A stretch of 32,318 nt of DNA, taken from NCBI GenBank assembly GCA_016776525.1, contig JADHTD010000002.1, positions 1 through 32,318 on the forward strand. Direction: 5' to 3'. A model generated the notes under the pieces. That model worked only from the letters and a program-made list of their open reading frames with translations. It had not been told where the DNA came from and ran no database searches. Positions within the stretch are counted from its first letter, which is position 1. Every line of letters starts with the position of its first letter. Shown in pieces: positions 30,955-32,318 of this stretch. Both the position numbers and the translations under genes were made by a program. Origin of the DNA: Rhodospirillales bacterium. Its GTDB lineage: Bacteria; Pseudomonadota; Alphaproteobacteria; Rhodospirillales; JADHTD01.

Positions 30955-31812
30955 CTATGTTTCACGGGCCTTTTCCGCCGCCATCCGAAGACCTTGCAAT
31001 AAAGGATTTTCCTTTAAATTCCCGGCCTTAAATTCCTGGCCCCCTGAAACAGCGATAATGGATTCAACGTGCAGTTTAACCACTTCCAACTGTACCGGAT
31101 TGGGAACCCCCAATTCGGCCATGAATTCATTTAAATGGCCGAGGATGGCTTCAATCAGAAAATGCCTGTCCGTATCGAGGTTGGCCTGGTTGGCAACCGC
31201 ATAGGAGGCATTCCTAAATTCACTGAGTTGCTTTGTTTTGTCCTTGCCGGAAAAGAGAACCGCTTCGACGCTGTTCTCAAGCCGTTCGATTTCCGGCGGT
31301 ATGGATGATGTTTCATCTTCGCGGACAGTTTCGGTGACGGCTTCCACGTTGGCCAGGGCCCGGATGTAAACCTGGTCGTCGTTGTCGGCCTTGTCACCCC
31401 CCATGGCCAGACGCATGCGGATGGCGCCGATGATCTTCTTTTCCAGATGCTCCAGCGTATAAGGCTTTAGGATATAGGCAAAAACTCCGGCTTGGCGGGC
31501 TTCCGCCACCTGTTCGACACGGTCGTTGCTGGTCAGCATGACAAACGGAACGCCGGGCCAGCGATGGTGCACGATACGCAGGAAATCGAGGCCGTTCAGC
31601 GTCGGCATGTTCCAGTCGGAAATGATCAGTTCAATATTGGGAAATTTTTCAATGAGTTCGTAGGCTTCTTTGCCATCATTGGCTTCCAGTACGGTGCGGA
31701 AGCCCAACTGGTAAAGGGCTGCCCTGGCCAATTCAAAGTCGAATTCATTGTCATCGGCCAACAACACCCGCATTTTGGAAAAATCGTCGCCGATTTTCTT
31801 GAATAAGGACAT
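30955..31812 (-). CDS. CheY-like response regulator with a C-terminal helical extension
   Basis: This 285-residue protein has a receiver domain at about 14-135 with D20/D21, the phosphoacceptor D66 (IISDWNMP), T94 (VMLTSND) and K116 (YILKPYT). The remaining 150 residues show no DNA-binding, GGDEF, EAL or histidine-kinase motif and look mostly helical, with an acidic linker (VREDETSSIPPE). It therefore probably acts by protein contact rather than as a transcription factor. GGGGAA precedes the ATG. It lies downstream of the cyclase gene on the same strand, 175 nt away; no partner kinase is in the window. Confidence 0.9.
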   Translation of the reverse strand: MSLFKKIGDDFSKMRVLLADDNEFDFELARAALYQLGFRTVLEANDGKEAYELIEKFPNIELIISDWNMPTLNGLDFLRIVHHRWPGVPFVMLTSNDRVEQVAEARQAGVFAYILKPYTLEHLEKKIIGAIRMRLAMGGDKADNDDQVYIRALANVEAVTETVREDETSSIPPEIERLENSVEAVLFSGKDKTKQLSEFRNASYAVANQANLDTDRHFLIEAILGHLNEFMAELGVPNPVQLEVVKLHVESIIAVSGGQEFKAGNLKENPLLQGLRMAAEKARET

Positions 31813-31987
31813 GCTTTCCCCGCAACCTGCCGCCGATATCGAATCCGTAATCTCTTCCCCAACGGAAGACTACCCGAAAAATTGCCCCTTTGCCAACTAA
31901 CCCCTTGCTTGCTCAGGGTTATTTTTCAGAAAGAGCGTGCAGACTCTGTTTTTTCAAGATCCCCGGAATCGGTTGAAGAGCCTCCGT

Positions 31988-32318
31988 TTACTTGCTTTCC
32001 AATACCCAGACGCCGTCCCAGTCCGGCAGCGGCGGGGTCAGGCGGAACTGGCGGATACGGTCCAGGTAGGTCCTGGCCGGTTTATCGTCCGGCATCAATT
32101 CGAGGACCGCCCGGAAGGCCTGATCGGCTTCCTCCCAGGCTTTGCGGCGATAGGCCTCCAGGCCTTTTTTGAATTGCAGTTGGGCTTCGAAAGTCGAGTC
32201 CGCCCCCTCGGCAGGGGTGGCCAGCAATTCGTAGATGCGGATCGGCTCAACCTTGCCCTTGACCCGCAGCAAATCCATTTCCCGGAAGGAAAGGCCCGAT
32301 GACGCCGCCCCGTCATGG
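31988..32318 (-). CDS. C-terminal part of an adenylate/guanylate cyclase (runs off right edge)
   Basis: The frame is open to the window edge. It reads GLSFREMDLLRVKGKVEPIRIYELL, the characteristic end of the class III nucleotide cyclase catalytic domain in multi-domain bacterial cyclases. A TPR-like helical pair follows (FEAQLQFKKGLEAYRRKAWEEADQAFRAVL), then a short tail ending DWDGVWVLESK. An internal Met at 32278 is not the true start. The catalytic centre and any sensor domains (often CHASE2 with membrane helices) lie outside the window. Confidence 0.85.
   Translation of the reverse strand, partial: HDGAASSGLSFREMDLLRVKGKVEPIRIYELLATPAEGADSTFEAQLQFKKGLEAYRRKAWEEADQAFRAVLELMPDDKPARTYLDRIRQFRLTPPLPDWDGVWVLESK

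Overview
The window is GC-rich, gene-dense bacterial chromosome. It most resembles a facultatively anaerobic or microaerobic alphaproteobacterium of the Rhodospirillales type. That placement is inference: it rests on a COQ10-type ubiquinone-binding protein, a ferredoxin-type siroheme reductase with a [4Fe-4S] APS reductase, an aerobic-type CoxL homologue, and two oxygen-sensitive 2-oxoacid:ferredoxin oxidoreductases together in one region. I saw no rRNA, tRNA, CRISPR array, transposase or phage gene.

Layout. Positions 1-5100 hold the end of a c-type cytochrome, a COQ10-like protein and a MenA-like prenyltransferase (both minus strand), a solitary xanthine dehydrogenase/CoxL-family molybdenum subunit, and an arylmalonate decarboxylase/Asp-Glu racemase relative that lacks the family's catalytic cysteines. 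Positions 5164-9282 hold a Ser/Thr kinase with a histone-H1-like Lys/Pro tail, a VOC protein paired with an HsaA-like flavin hydroxylase, and an aldo/keto reductase. Positions 9283-13264 are a sulfate assimilation unit (siroheme reductase, cysH, cysC) with an AT-rich promoter region in front and a strong terminator behind. Just before that terminator lies a 147-bp element bounded by perfect 25-bp inverted repeats. Positions 13282-18741 are a queuosine locus: queA, tgt, queF, a GST-fold gene, a small unknown gene, a VUT/YhhQ-type precursor transporter, and queG divergent from the transporter.

Positions 18742-28789 form the most coherent unit. They hold nifJ (pyruvate:ferredoxin oxidoreductase), a dihydroorotate-dehydrogenase-like flavoprotein, korA/korB, a CRP/FNR-family regulator and nnrS. 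Upstream of nifJ, korA and nnrS I find TTGAT-N4-ATCAA boxes (one perfect, two with one mismatch). Each is followed by a -10-like hexamer after exactly 22 nt, the geometry of a class II FNR-activated promoter. The regulator between korB and nnrS carries the ExxSR recognition-helix motif expected to read this box, but it has no N-terminal Fe-S cysteines. It therefore looks like a DNR-type NO or redox sensor. I infer a compact regulon joining ferredoxin-reducing 2-oxoacid metabolism to NO stress.

Positions 28931-29766 hold a secreted FGE/SUMF1-fold gene broken by one frameshift. About 0.9 kb without genes follows, carrying short inverted repeats, some of which share a core with the 147-bp element. 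The window closes with a small two-helix membrane protein, a receiver-domain response regulator, and the C-terminus of an adenylate/guanylate cyclase running off the right edge.
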